Below are positions 19,423 to 27,756 of a stretch of 64,000 nt of DNA, piece after piece; positions within the stretch are counted from its first letter, which is position 1, and each line of letters opens with the position of its first letter. The translations under genes and the position numbers were made by a program. The notes beneath the pieces are model-generated. The model made no database searches. It was not told the DNA's origin and saw only the letters and a program-made list of their open reading frames with translations. This DNA comes from Aerosticca soli (GTDB lineage Bacteria; Pseudomonadota; Gammaproteobacteria; Xanthomonadales; Rhodanobacteraceae): the NCBI RefSeq assembly GCF_003967035.1, contig NZ_AP018560.1:1945001-2009000 (forward strand), written 5' to 3'.

Positions 19423-20607
19423 ATGTCCGATTCCAGCATCGTCATCGTCGGCGCCAAGCGCACCGCGATCGGCTCCTTCCTCGGCCAGTTCACCGGCGTG
19501 CCGACGCCCAAGCTCGGCGCGGCCGCGATCAAGGCCGCGCTCGCGCAGGCCGGCGTCGACGGCAGCGACGTCAGCGAGGTGATCATGGGCTGCGTGCTGC
19601 CGGCCAACCTCGGCCAGGCACCGGCGCGCCAGGCCGCGCTCGCCGCCGGGCTGCCGCCGGCCGCCGGCTGCACCACCATCAACAAGGTCTGTGGCTCGGG
19701 CATGAAGTCGATCATGCTGGGTCACGATCTCATCAAGGCCGGCTCGGCGAAGATCGTCGTCGCCGGCGGCATGGAGTCGATGACCAACGCGCCGCACATG
19801 GTGCAGGCGCGCACCGGCATCCGCTACGGCGACGGCCAGCTCGTCGACCACATGGCCTGGGACGGCCTGACCGATCCGTACCAGGGCAAGGCGATGGGCG
19901 TGTTCGGCGAACTGTGCGCCGACAAGTACCACTTCACCCGCGAGGAACAGGACGCCTTCGCCGCCGAATCCGTGCGCCGCGCCAAGGCCGCGCAGGCGGA
20001 GGGCGCCTTCGCCGACGAGATCGTGCCGGTCACCGTAGCCGGGCGCAAGGGCGAGGTGCAGGTGGACACCGACGAGCAGCCCGGCCGCGTCGACGTGGCC
20101 AAGATCCCGACCCTCAAGCCCGCCTTCCGCAAGGAGAACGGCACCATCACCGCGGCCAGTTCGTCGAGCATCTCCGACGGCGCGGCCGCCGTGGTGCTGA
20201 TGACCACCGACGAGGCCAAGGCGCGCGGCATCGCGCCGCTGGCGCGCATCGTCGCGCACGCCACCCACTCGCAGGAACCGGAATGGTTCACCACCGCGCC
20301 GGTCGGTGCGATCCGCAAGGTGCTGGACAAGGCCGGCTGGAAGATCGAGGACGTCGATCTTTTCGAAGTCAACGAGGCCTTCGCGGTGGTGGCGATGACG
20401 CCGATGAAGGAGCTCGGCATTCCGCACGCCAAGCTCAACGTGCATGGCGGCGCCTGTGCGCTGGGCCATCCGATCGGCGCCAGCGGCGCCCGGCTGGTGG
20501 TCACCCTGCTCAATGCCATGCGCCAGCGCAATGTGCGCCGCGGCGTGGCCTCGCTGTGTATCGGCGGCGGCGAGGCGACTGCGCTCGCGGTGGAACGCCT
20601 GGATTGA
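19423..20607 (+). CDS. Acetyl-CoA C-acetyltransferase (thiolase)
   Basis: Biosynthetic-type thiolase: condenses two acetyl-CoA to acetoacetyl-CoA or cleaves acetoacetyl-CoA. The 394-residue product carries the acyl-enzyme Cys90 in NKVCGSGMKS, the NEAFAVVAM motif, the catalytic His349 in CALGHPIGASGAR and Cys379 in LCIGGGEATALAVE. GGAGG stands about seven bases before ATG 19423. In this setting it probably handles the acetoacetate end of leucine catabolism. It could also feed the acetoacetyl-CoA reductase encoded near 62 kb. The 3-ketoacyl chain-length preference is an inference from similarity to AtoB/PhaA types. Confidence 0.92.
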   Translation: MSDSSIVIVGAKRTAIGSFLGQFTGVPTPKLGAAAIKAALAQAGVDGSDVSEVIMGCVLPANLGQAPARQAALAAGLPPAAGCTTINKVCGSGMKSIMLGHDLIKAGSAKIVVAGGMESMTNAPHMVQARTGIRYGDGQLVDHMAWDGLTDPYQGKAMGVFGELCADKYHFTREEQDAFAAESVRRAKAAQAEGAFADEIVPVTVAGRKGEVQVDTDEQPGRVDVAKIPTLKPAFRKENGTITAASSSSISDGAAAVVLMTTDEAKARGIAPLARIVAHATHSQEPEWFTTAPVGAIRKVLDKAGWKIEDVDLFEVNEAFAVVAMTPMKELGIPHAKLNVHGGACALGHPIGASGARLVVTLLNAMRQRNVRRGVASLCIGGGEATALAVERLD

Positions 20608-20622
20608 AGTGACATGCGTGTG

Positions 20623-20636
20623 AAAACTCGAGTTTT
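20623..20636. promoter_or_regulatory. 14-bp perfect palindrome
   Basis: AAAACTC-GAGTTTT sits 16 bases after the thiolase stop in an unusually AT-rich stretch. Two further T residues follow. It may help end thiolase transcription or bind a protein. Confidence 0.4.
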
Positions 20637-20682
20637 TTCGCTACACGCCCAATCCGCACTGAAGGCCGCACCATGAAGTTGT

Positions 20683-20717
20683 GGCGCGATTAACGCAAAG
20701 GCGTTATTAATAGCGCC
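20683..20717. promoter_or_regulatory. Extended dyad upstream of the Ala/Gln-rich lipoprotein gene
   Basis: Nested inverted repeats: outer GGCGC (20683-20687) with GCGCC (20713-20717), inner TAACGC (20691-20696) with GCGTTA (20701-20706) around AAAG. It lies 35 bases before the lipoprotein ATG. A 6-residue mini-ORF (ATG 20673, MKLWRD, stop TAA at 20691) overlaps its left arm. Operator or leader hairpin are both possible. Confidence 0.5.
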
Positions 20718-20751
20718 GCCAAATGGCATTCCACGGTATAGGAGATCCATT

Positions 20752-21162
20752 ATGAAGTTGACGCGTACCCTACTCGCCTCTGCGCTCGTCGCGCTGCTGG
20801 CGGCTTGCAGCAACGGCGCGCAGGATTCCGCGCAAGACGCCCAGAAGTCTGCCGATCAGGCCCAGCAGGCTGCCGAGCAGGCGCAGCAGTCCGCGGCGCA
20901 GAGCCCGGCCGCCGCCCCTGCAGCCGAGCAGGCCAACGGTGCGGCCAATGCCGCCGGTCAGGCTGCCGACCAGGCTCAGCAGGCCGCCGCCGCGGCTTCC
21001 AGCAACGCGCCGGCGAACTCCTCGAGCGCTTCGAACGCCGCTTCGCAGCAGGCTCAAAATGCCGCCGATGCCGCCAAGGACGCTGCCAATCAGGCCAAGG
21101 ATGCTGCCGACAAGGCCAAGGACCAGGCGCAGGATCAGAAGGATCAGAGCGGCAACCACTGA
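20752..21162 (+). CDS. Ala/Gln-rich coiled-coil lipoprotein
   Basis: A 136-residue predicted lipoprotein of unknown function. The signal peptide ends in the lipobox LAAC (Cys19). The mature part is almost wholly Ala, Gln, Asp, Lys and Ser in heptad-like repeats (for example AQDAQKSADQAQQAAEQAQQ and the repeated AKDAANQAKDAADKAKDQAQ), ending KDQSGNH. This resembles Lpp/OprI-like or LEA-like helical repeats, suggesting an envelope spacer or stress protein; that is inference. GGAG (20741-20744) stands seven bases before ATG 20752. It is followed by a good intrinsic terminator into which an IS element has inserted. Confidence 0.8.
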   Translation: MKLTRTLLASALVALLAACSNGAQDSAQDAQKSADQAQQAAEQAQQSAAQSPAAAPAAEQANGAANAAGQAADQAQQAAAAASSNAPANSSSASNAASQQAQNAADAAKDAANQAKDAADKAKDQAQDQKDQSGNH

Positions 21163-21187
21163 GCCCTGTTTCTTCAAGGCTCTCCCG

Positions 21188-21217
21188 ACCGGTCGCCTTG
21201 CGCGGCCGGTTTTTTTT
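21188..21217 (+). terminator. Intrinsic terminator of the lipoprotein gene
   Basis: A GC-rich hairpin (ACCGG...CCGGT with inner CGC/GCG pairing) is followed by eight T residues at 21210-21217, 26 bases after the stop. The insertion sequence begins at the very next base, so the T-tract is also the left copy of the target duplication. Confidence 0.75.
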
Positions 21218-21233
21218 GGTTCTTCACCCAACT
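21218..21233. repeat. Left terminal inverted repeat of the ISL3 element
   Basis: GGTTCTTCACCCAACT; partner at 22513-22528 with one mismatch. The transposase stop codon (21224-21226 on the minus strand) lies within it. Confidence 0.9.
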
Positions 21234-22426
21234 CCGGGGAAGGCCGCCCGGATCTTGAGGAAGAAGTAGGCGTCATCGCGGTAGCCGTAGGCGATGCGCT
21301 TGATGACCTTGATCTTGTTGTTGATGCCTTCGAGCAGGCCGGTATGCAGGGGCCAGCGCACCCGGCTGAGGATGCCGCGCCAGTAAGGTTTGAGGCATTG
21401 AGCGAAGTGGGTCAGGGCGGGGATACCGCTTTCCTGGGCATGGCGTAGCCACTGTTTCCAGGCTGCCCGCCACGCCCAGGCTGTCGGTGCGTTCCACAGC
21501 GCCTTGAGCTGTTCTTTCATCACGTAGGCCGTCATCAGCGGCCGGTTGGCCGCCAGCACCTCGTCCAGCCGGATGTGTTCGGCTTCCTTCAGGCGCCGAG
21601 GATTGCGCAGCAGCAGCCAGTGGGCGCGCTTGACCACTCGGCGCGCCGGCTTGTCGTGACGCAGCTGATTGGCCGCGTCCACCCGCACCCGGCCAATCAC
21701 CTCGCGTCCGTACTTGGCGACCACGTGGAACAGGTCGTACACCACGCGGGCATTCGGGCAGTGCTGGCGCACTTCCAGGTCGAACGCCGTGTTCATGTCC
21801 ATGGCCACGGCCTCGATGCGTGCGCAACGCGCCGGTCCGAGCCGTTCGAAGAACGGCCTGATCTCGACTCGCGAACGGCCGCGCCCCACCCACAGCACCC
21901 GCTTGCGCTCCACATCGACCACCACGGTGGCGTAGCGATGGCCCTTCTGGATCGCGAACTCGTCCATGGCGATCCGGCGCACGCCCTCCAGATCCACCGG
22001 CCCCAGATCGCGCTCCAGTGCCCGCCAGTCGATGGCCTTGGCCGTCTTCCAGTCGATGCCATGCCAACGCGCCGCGTGCAGCACCGACGTCACCGCGCAC
22101 AGCCGGGCCACGCTGTCGGCCAGACGCCGCGTTACCCGCGCATGCGGATCCAGCCAGTCCAACTGTTCCAGCCGCGGCCCGCAGCCCTGGCAAGCCAGCC
22201 GAAGACGCGGCACGTGCAGCTCCACCGGCGCACCGAACACGGGCAACTCGCGAATGCGCCGCATCGTCCAGTCATGGATGGCCACGACCGCCTGCCCACA
22301 GCCCGTGCATTGCCGCTGCGCCCCCGGCGTCGGCTCCAACTCGATCACCAGCCAGCGCTGCTGCCTGCGCAGCTCATGACGCCACTTGCCAACTCGGTAT
22401 CCCGTCCAGCCGCCCAGACGGGCCAT
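21224..22426 (-). CDS. tnp: ISL3-family DDE transposase
   Basis: Cuts and joins the element's ends. The 400-residue product from ATG 22426 ([15 protein letters not shown]) has an N-terminal zinc-finger region with CTGCG (Cys40/43) and CQGCG (Cys79/82), a helix-turn-helix part about 95-130, and the DDE catalytic core. The core has Asp155 in [14 protein letters not shown], Asp210 in AVAMDMN and Glu366 in [15 protein letters not shown]. The frame remains open for 28 further codons upstream, but ISL3 proteins begin near the chosen Met. No frameshift or stop is seen, so it is probably functional. Confidence 0.94.
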   Translation of the reverse strand: MARLGGWTGYRVGKWRHELRRQQRWLVIELEPTPGAQRQCTGCGQAVVAIHDWTMRRIRELPVFGAPVELHVPRLRLACQGCGPRLEQLDWLDPHARVTRRLADSVARLCAVTSVLHAARWHGIDWKTAKAIDWRALERDLGPVDLEGVRRIAMDEFAIQKGHRYATVVVDVERKRVLWVGRGRSRVEIRPFFERLGPARCARIEAVAMDMNTAFDLEVRQHCPNARVVYDLFHVVAKYGREVIGRVRVDAANQLRHDKPARRVVKRAHWLLLRNPRRLKEAEHIRLDEVLAANRPLMTAYVMKEQLKALWNAPTAWAWRAAWKQWLRHAQESGIPALTHFAQCLKPYWRGILSRVRWPLHTGLLEGINNKIKVIKRIAYGYRDDAYFFLKIRAAFPGVG

Positions 22427-22512
22427 ACAAGCCTGCTCGGCCACGGCCGGCCCCAGTTTGTTGCCTAGAGAACAGCAAGTCTGACCCGTCGGCCGTGCGC
22501 CTCTCTCCACTC

Positions 22513-22528
22513 AGTTGGGAGAAGAACC
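22513..22528. repeat. Right terminal inverted repeat of the ISL3 element
   Basis: Reads AGTTGGGAGAAGAACC on the plus strand, the complement of the left repeat except one base. Nine T residues (22529-22537) follow, eight of which form the second target-site copy. Confidence 0.9.
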
Positions 22529-22608
22529 TTTTTTTTTGCAGGGCTTCGGCCGGCAATGGAACGCTGCGGTTTATCATCCGGCGTCCACCGGTAACCGGCA
22601 GGCTAGGC

Positions 22609-24216
22609 ATGCACGCACTCGCCACGCAGATCGATCCACGCTCATCCGATTTCCAGGCCAACGCGACCGCGATGCGCGCGCTGGTCGAGGACCTCAAGCG
22701 CGAGCTGGCCAGAAGTGCCGAGGGCGGCGGCGCCAAGGCGCGCGAGAAACACGTCGCCCGCGGCAAGCTGCTGCCACGCGAGCGCATCCGCGCCCTGCTC
22801 GATCCGGGTTCGCCGTTCCTGGAACTCTCGCCGCTCGCCGCGCACGGGCTGTACGAGGACCAGGCACCGGCCGCCGGCATCGTCACCGGCATCGGCCGCG
22901 TCGCCGGCCGCGAGGTGATGGTGGTCGCCAACGATGCCACGGTGAAGGGCGGCACCTATTTCCCGATGACGGTGAAAAAGCACCTGCGCGCGCAGGAGAT
23001 CGCTCGCGAGAACCGCCTGCCGTGCATCTATCTGGTCGATTCCGGCGGCGCCTTCCTGCCGCTGCAGGACGAGGTGTTTCCCGACAAGGAGCACTTCGGG
23101 CGCATCTTCTTCAACCAGGCGCAGCTGTCCGCGCTGGGCATCCCGCAGATCGCGGTGGTGATGGGCTCGTGCACCGCCGGCGGCGCCTACGTGCCGGCCA
23201 TGTGCGACGAGACCATCATCGTGCGCGGCCAGGGCACCATCTTCCTCGGCGGCCCGCCGCTGGTGAAGGCCGCCACCGGCGAGGTGGTGGACGCCGAGGC
23301 GCTGGGCGGCGCGGACGTGCATACGGCCGTTTCCGGCGTCGCCGACCACCTGGCCGAGAATGATGCGCATGCGCTCGCCCTCGCCCGTCAGGTCGTCACC
23401 CACCTCAATGCCCGCAAGACGATGCCGCTCGCGCTCGCCGAGCCGTGCGAACCGCGCTATCCGGCCGAGGAACTCTACGGCGTGATCCCCACCGACACGC
23501 GCCGCCCGTTCGACGTGCACGAGGTGATCGCGCGCCTGGTCGACGGCTCGGCGTTCCACGAGTTCAAGGCGCGCTACGGCAAGACCCTGGTCACCGGCTT
23601 TGCGCACCTATACGGCTATCCGGTGGGCATCGTCGCCAACAACGGCATCCTGTTCGCCGAGAGCGCGCTCAAGGGCGCGCACTTCATCGAACTGTGCAAC
23701 CAGCGCAACGTGCCGCTGGTGTTCCTGCAGAACATCACCGGCTTCATGGTCGGCAAAAAATACGAGAACGCCGGCATCGCCAAGGACGGCGCCAAGATGG
23801 TCACCGCGGTGGCCTGCTCGCACGTGCCCAAGTTCACCGTGGTGATCGGCGGCAGCTTCGGCGCCGGCAACTACGCCATGTGCGGCCGCGCCTACGGCGC
23901 CCGCTTCCTGTGGATGTGGCCCAACGCGCGCATCAGCGTGATGGGCGGCGAACAGGCCGCCTCGGTGCTGGCCACCGTGCGCCGCGACGGCATCGAGGCC
24001 GCCGGCAAGACCTGGAGCGCGGAGGAAGAGGAGGCCTTCAAGGCGCCGATCCGCGCGCAGTACGAGCGCCAGGGCCATCCCTACTACGCCAGCGCGCGGC
24101 TGTGGGATGACGGCATCATCGACCCGGCCGACACCCGTCGCGTGCTGGGGCTGGCGATCTCCGCGGCGATGAACGCGCCGATCGAACCGCAGCGCTTCGG
24201 CGTGTTCCGCATGTAG
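22609..24216 (+). CDS. mccB: Methylcrotonyl-CoA carboxylase carboxyltransferase (beta) subunit
   Basis: Transfers CO2 from carboxybiotin to 3-methylcrotonyl-CoA to give 3-methylglutaconyl-CoA, the committed step of leucine degradation. The 535-residue product has the carboxyltransferase features [70 protein letters not shown] and [15 protein letters not shown]. These are characteristic of MCC-beta/LiuB rather than propionyl-CoA carboxylase. The biotin-carrying alpha subunit is not in the window. ATG 22609 is preferred; the frame is open back into the IS element but that part is spurious. The IS insertion lies only about 80 bases upstream, so its native promoter region may have been altered. 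Confidence 0.93.
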   Translation: MHALATQIDPRSSDFQANATAMRALVEDLKRELARSAEGGGAKAREKHVARGKLLPRERIRALLDPGSPFLELSPLAAHGLYEDQAPAAGIVTGIGRVAGREVMVVANDATVKGGTYFPMTVKKHLRAQEIARENRLPCIYLVDSGGAFLPLQDEVFPDKEHFGRIFFNQAQLSALGIPQIAVVMGSCTAGGAYVPAMCDETIIVRGQGTIFLGGPPLVKAATGEVVDAEALGGADVHTAVSGVADHLAENDAHALALARQVVTHLNARKTMPLALAEPCEPRYPAEELYGVIPTDTRRPFDVHEVIARLVDGSAFHEFKARYGKTLVTGFAHLYGYPVGIVANNGILFAESALKGAHFIELCNQRNVPLVFLQNITGFMVGKKYENAGIAKDGAKMVTAVACSHVPKFTVVIGGSFGAGNYAMCGRAYGARFLWMWPNARISVMGGEQAASVLATVRRDGIEAAGKTWSAEEEEAFKAPIRAQYERQGHPYYASARLWDDGIIDPADTRRVLGLAISAAMNAPIEPQRFGVFRM

Positions 24217-24472
24217 CGGCTTTCAATGCGCGGACAATGCCCCGAGACCCAGCGTCGTCCTCGCCCTCAAAGTGTCCCCATGGACCAAAGCGCCCTCGAC
24301 GATGCGGTCGCAACGTCGCGTTCGCGATGTGTATGCGCCCGCCTGCCATCGCCCTTGAAACGGCTCGCCCGCTGCAGGCAAATCAAGCTGGCGCCGACTC
24401 GACGGTTCGAGGGAGTCGCGAGTGTGCGTCTCGCTCGCGATGACGAACAAGCCACGCCGATGCGGCGCCGGA
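24217..24472. other. 256-base convergent intergenic region
   Basis: Lies between the 3' ends of mccB and the feo-linked small gene. I see no convincing gene, tRNA or terminator. A minus-strand open frame crosses it but continues into real genes in another frame and has no recognisable product. Confidence 0.6.
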
Positions 24473-24778
24473 TCATTTCCCACGCGGACGGAAGGTGAGC
24501 GGCAGGGTATCGGCGCTGCGCTGTGCAGCGGGCGGCTTGGGTCCACAAGCGTTGCACGTGCCGCAGCCATCGCTGCAATCGCCCGTGGTCTGCCGGGGCT
24601 GCAACCATCGCCCCAATGCGTGCGCGAAGCGCGAGTGTCGCGGCTGCTCCAGCCGCAGCGCGACGGCGGCGAGCCAGCGGCTGGTGGGCCTGGGCGCCAG
24701 CTTGCGCAGCGCGATCCAGGCGCTCGTCAGCACGATCAGGCCAATCACCACGTACTGCGCGAAAAGACCGGCGCTCAT
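24473..24778 (-). CDS. Small membrane protein with CxxxCxxCxxC motif, downstream of feoB (FeoC-like position)
   Basis: A 101-residue protein with one N-terminal transmembrane helix (YVVIGLIVLTSAWIAL, about residues 9-24) and a C-terminal cysteine cluster CSDGCGTCNAC (Cys68, 72, 75, 78). Small Cys-rich membrane proteins linked to FeoB are known and are thought to bind iron or an Fe-S cluster; this assignment is by context and motif. ATG 24778 overlaps the feoB stop as ATGA, indicating translational coupling. It is the last gene of the feo operon. Confidence 0.75.
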   Translation of the reverse strand: MSAGLFAQYVVIGLIVLTSAWIALRKLAPRPTSRWLAAVALRLEQPRHSRFAHALGRWLQPRQTTGDCSDGCGTCNACGPKPPAAQRSADTLPLTFRPRGK

Positions 24779-26613
24779 GTCAGCCACACCGCCAGGCGAT
24801 AGGTGACGAACGCGGCCACATAGGCCAGTGCGAACATGTAGCCGAAGGCGATCATGACCACCCGCCAGGAGCCGGTTTCGCGGCGGATCACCGCCAGCGT
24901 GGACATGCACTGCGGCGCGAAGGCGAACCACACCAGCAGCGACAACGCGCTGGCCAGCGGAATGTGCGCGGCGAGCGCCTGGCCTAGGCCGCTGCCGGCA
25001 TCGCCGCCGACCGCGTAGACCGTGGCCAGCGCGGCCACCGCCGTCTCGCGCGCGGCGAAGGCGGGAATCAGCGACAGGCTGATCTGCCAGTTGAACCCGA
25101 TCGGCGCGAAAACATGCTGCAGGGCACGGCCAAGGTAGCCGGCGATGCTGTACTCGATGGCCGGACCGGTGGCGCCGGGCGGCGGTGCCGGAAAGGTGGA
25201 GATGAACCACATGAGTACCGTCAACGCCAGGATCACGCCGGTCAGGCGACGCAAGAAAATGGTGGTGCGTTCCCACAGCCCGATGGCGACATCGCGCACT
25301 TGCGGCAGGCGGTAGGAGGGCAGCTCCATCAGCAGCGCGTGCTCGCTCTTGTCGCCGCGCAGGCGCTTCATCACCCAGCCCACGCCCATCGCCCCGGCGA
25401 TGCCGGCCGCATAGAGCGCGAACAGCACCATGCCCTGCAGGTTGAACAGGCCGAGCACCCGCCGCGACGGGATGAACGCACCGATCAAGAGCGCATATAC
25501 CGGCAGCCGTGCCGAGCAGGTCATCAGCGGGGCCACCAGGATGGTGGCCAAACGATCGCGCGGATCGGTGATCGATCGCGTGCCCATAATGCCGGGAATC
25601 GCACAGGCGAAGCTGGACAGGAGCGGGATGAACGAGCGCCCGGTCAGCCCCACCGCCACCATCAGCCGGTCGAGCAGGAACGCCGCGCGCGGCAGATAGC
25701 CCGACTCCTCCAGCGTGAGGATGAAGAAGAACAGCACCAGGATCTCGGGCAGGAAGCCGAGTACGGTGCCGAGGCCACCGAACAGGCCGTCGGTGACGAG
25801 GCTCTGCAGCGGCCCGGCCGGCAGCCAGGTGGCGACATGGGCGCCGAGCCAGTCGAAGCCGGCGGCGATGGCGTCGGTCATCGGCTTGCCGAGTGAGTAC
25901 ACCGCCTGGAACACCAGGAACATCACCGCGGCCAGGATGACGAGGCCGAACACCGGGTGCAGGGCCCAGCGATCCAGTGCATCGTCCAGCGCATCGGTGG
26001 CGCGCGGCATGCGCACGGCATCGTGCATGAGTGCGCGTACTTCCTCGTGCAGGTCGGCGCGGCTGGCCGGATCGTCTGCCTGCGCCGGGCCGGCGGCAGG
26101 CACTTCGCCATCCACCTGGGCAATCAGCGCGCGCACGCCGTCACGGCGCACGGCGACGGTCTCCACCACCGGCATGCCGAGCCGCTGCGAGAGTTTCGCC
26201 ACGTCGATGACGATGCCTCGGCGACGCGCCGCGTCCATCATGTTGAGCGCGAGCACCATCGGCCGGCCCAGCCGCTTGACCTCGAGCACGAAGCGCAGGT
26301 GCAGGCGCAGGTTGGTGGCATCGGCCACGCAGACAATGAGGTCGGGCGGCGCCTCGCCGGGATAGTTGCCTTCCAGCACGTCGCGGGTGATGCGCTCGTC
26401 CGGGCTGGTCGCATCGAAGCTGTAGGTGCCGGGCAGGTCGAGCACGTGCAGCACGCGGCCGGAAGGCGCGGTGAAACGGCCTTCCTTGCGCTCGACAGTG
26501 ACGCCGGCGTAATTGGCCACCTTCTGCCGGCCGCCGGTGAGCTGGTTGAACAGCGCGGTCTTGCCGCAATTGGGATTGCCGACCAAGGCGATGCGCAATG
26601 TGGCGGCACTCAT
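24775..26613 (-). CDS. feoB: Ferrous iron transport protein B
   Basis: Inner-membrane Fe(II) transporter with a cytosolic G domain. The 612-residue product has the GTPase motifs GNPNCGKTALFN (G1, 12-23), DLPGTYSF (G3) and LNMMD (G4) in its first 170 residues. A helical spacer and two Gate modules follow, with segments such as FLPEILVLFFFILTLEESGY and SFACAIPGIMGTRSI. ATG 26613 overlaps the feoA stop by ATGA. It is shorter than E. coli FeoB (773) because of a compact spacer and C-terminus, still within the family range. Confidence 0.95.
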   Translation of the reverse strand: MSAATLRIALVGNPNCGKTALFNQLTGGRQKVANYAGVTVERKEGRFTAPSGRVLHVLDLPGTYSFDATSPDERITRDVLEGNYPGEAPPDLIVCVADATNLRLHLRFVLEVKRLGRPMVLALNMMDAARRRGIVIDVAKLSQRLGMPVVETVAVRRDGVRALIAQVDGEVPAAGPAQADDPASRADLHEEVRALMHDAVRMPRATDALDDALDRWALHPVFGLVILAAVMFLVFQAVYSLGKPMTDAIAAGFDWLGAHVATWLPAGPLQSLVTDGLFGGLGTVLGFLPEILVLFFFILTLEESGYLPRAAFLLDRLMVAVGLTGRSFIPLLSSFACAIPGIMGTRSITDPRDRLATILVAPLMTCSARLPVYALLIGAFIPSRRVLGLFNLQGMVLFALYAAGIAGAMGVGWVMKRLRGDKSEHALLMELPSYRLPQVRDVAIGLWERTTIFLRRLTGVILALTVLMWFISTFPAPPPGATGPAIEYSIAGYLGRALQHVFAPIGFNWQISLSLIPAFAARETAVAALATVYAVGGDAGSGLGQALAAHIPLASALSLLVWFAFAPQCMSTLAVIRRETGSWRVVMIAFGYMFALAYVAAFVTYRLAVWLT

Positions 26614-26855
26614 GGCTTGGCCTCCGGTCGCACGTGCACGCGCGCGGCCTCGGCGCGGCGCAGCGCAAAGCGTGTCGAGCCGATCTGGATCAACAGCGGA
26701 TCGCCGCCCAGGGGCCCGCGGGCGATGAGGCGCACCGGCTCGCCGGGCACGAAACCCAGATCGCGCAGACGTTGCGCGATGGCGTCGTCGGCATGGGCAT
26801 CTTGCACGCTTTCCACCACGGCACGGGCACCTTTGGGCAGCTCGATCAGTCGCAC
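26610..26855 (-). CDS. feoA: Ferrous iron transport protein A
   Basis: Small SH3-like cytosolic partner of FeoB. The 81-residue product reads VRLIELPKGARAVVESV at its N-terminus and RLRDLGFVPGEPVRLI in the middle, matching FeoA. No ATG is available; GTG 26855 is the best start, with TTG further upstream as an alternative. The stop overlaps the feoB ATG. A Fur-box-like site ends 18 bases upstream of this start, so iron repression of the operon is likely. Confidence 0.9.
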   Translation of the reverse strand: MRLIELPKGARAVVESVQDAHADDAIAQRLRDLGFVPGEPVRLIARGPLGGDPLLIQIGSTRFALRRAEAARVHVRPEAKP

Positions 26856-26872
26856 ACGGTGTGACCGCAATA

Positions 26873-26891
26873 AATAAGAATGGTTCCCATT
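26873..26891 (-). promoter_or_regulatory. Fur-box-like operator of the feo operon
   Basis: The plus-strand sequence AATAAGAATGGTTCCCATT matches the Fur-type dyad AATGAGAATCATTCTCATT at 15 of 19 positions. It partly overlaps a minus-strand -10 candidate TACAAT (26894 to 26889), so a bound repressor would block RNA polymerase. It lies between feoA and the divergent hydratase gene (start 26971) and could affect both. Confidence 0.75.
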
Positions 26892-26970
26892 GTAGGCCGG
26901 TTTTCGTCTGCCGTGCAGAAGGTCCTGACGGCATAATGCATAACTCAATTCCTTGAGCGAGCACGTGCCC

Positions 26971-27756
26971 ATGAACGAAGTCCTCGTTGCCGATCGCGCC
27001 GGCGTGCGCGAACTGGCCATGAACCGCCCGCAGGTCCACAACGCGCTCGACGAGGCGCTCATCGACGAGCTCATCGTGCAGCTGGAAAAGGCCCGCTACG
27101 ATCCGGAAGTGCGGGCCCTGGTGCTCACCGGTCTGGGCCAGAGCTTCTGTGCCGGCGCCGACCTGGGCGCCATGCAGCGGCAGGTGCATGCCAGCGAGGA
27201 AGAAAACCTGGCCGACGCCCTGCGCCTGGCGCGGTTGATCCGCAGCCTGCAGTTCTTTCCCAAGCCCACCGTGGCCCGCGTCAATGGCGCCGCCTACGGC
27301 GGCGGCGTGGGCCTAGTCGCCTGCTGCGACATCGCCATCGGCGTCGGCACCGCCCGCTTCGGGCTGACCGAGGTGCGGCTCGGGCTGGTGCCGGCGATGA
27401 TCTCGCCCTACGTCATCGCCGCCATCGGCCTGCGCCAGGCGCGCCGGCTGTTCGTGACCGGCGAGATCTTCGACGCCGAAGAGGCGCGGCGGATCGGCCT
27501 CCTGCATCAAGTCGTCGCCGGTGAAGCGCTGGACGGTGCCGTCGAAGCCGCGCTGGCGCATCTGGCCAAGGCCGGTCCCGAGGCGCAGGGTGAGGCCAAG
27601 CGACTGGCCCTGGCGATGGCCGAACTCGACGAGGCCGCCGCCGAGCGCATCGACCGCGACAACGCCGCGCTGATCGCCCGGCTGCGCGTCTCGGCCGAAG
27701 GCCAGGAAGGGCTCGGCGCCTTCCTGGCCAAGCGTGCGCCGCGCTGGATGGCATGA
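26971..27756 (+). CDS. Enoyl-CoA hydratase family protein, probably 3-methylglutaconyl-CoA hydratase (LiuC-like)
   Basis: Crotonase-fold enzyme of 261 residues; in this setting likely hydrates 3-methylglutaconyl-CoA to HMG-CoA. The oxyanion-hole segments are SFCAGADLGAM (about 58-68) and NGAAYGGGVGLVACCDI (105-121). The second catalytic acid is present in GLTEVRLGLVPAMIS (Glu134). The first catalytic Glu of classic hydratases is replaced by Gly114 in GGGVGL. The assignment to LiuC is contextual, from MCC-beta upstream beyond feo. The stop overlaps the next gene by ATGA. Start ATG 26971; an upstream in-frame start at 26953 is possible. Confidence 0.82.
   Translation: MNEVLVADRAGVRELAMNRPQVHNALDEALIDELIVQLEKARYDPEVRALVLTGLGQSFCAGADLGAMQRQVHASEEENLADALRLARLIRSLQFFPKPTVARVNGAAYGGGVGLVACCDIAIGVGTARFGLTEVRLGLVPAMISPYVIAAIGLRQARRLFVTGEIFDAEEARRIGLLHQVVAGEALDGAVEAALAHLAKAGPEAQGEAKRLALAMAELDEAAAERIDRDNAALIARLRVSAEGQEGLGAFLAKRAPRWMA

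Larger units (their letters stand above)
21218..22528 (-). mobile_element. Complete ISL3-family insertion sequence (1311 bp)
   Basis: Ends are defined by imperfect terminal inverted repeats: left GGTTCTTCACCCAACT (21218-21233) and right, read inward, GGTTCTTCTCCCAACT (22528-22513), matching at 15 of 16 positions. The element is flanked by T-tracts (eight T on the left, nine on the right), consistent with the 8-bp target duplication usual for ISL3 elements. It encodes one intact transposase on the minus strand whose stop lies inside the left repeat. It looks recent because the reading frame and ends are intact. Confidence 0.93.

Noticed and set aside
22018-22608. N-terminal extension of MCC-beta into the IS element
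   Set aside because: The extension lies antisense to the transposase and crosses the IS end; family similarity starts at the ATG at 22609.
24217-24472. Minus-strand open frame across the mccB-feo gap
   Set aside because: It continues out of frame into real genes, shows no domain or start signal, and is explained by GC-rich composition.
26614-27189. N-terminal extension of FeoB
   Set aside because: It overlaps feoA and the divergent hydratase; the G1 motif begins 12 residues after the ATG at 26613.
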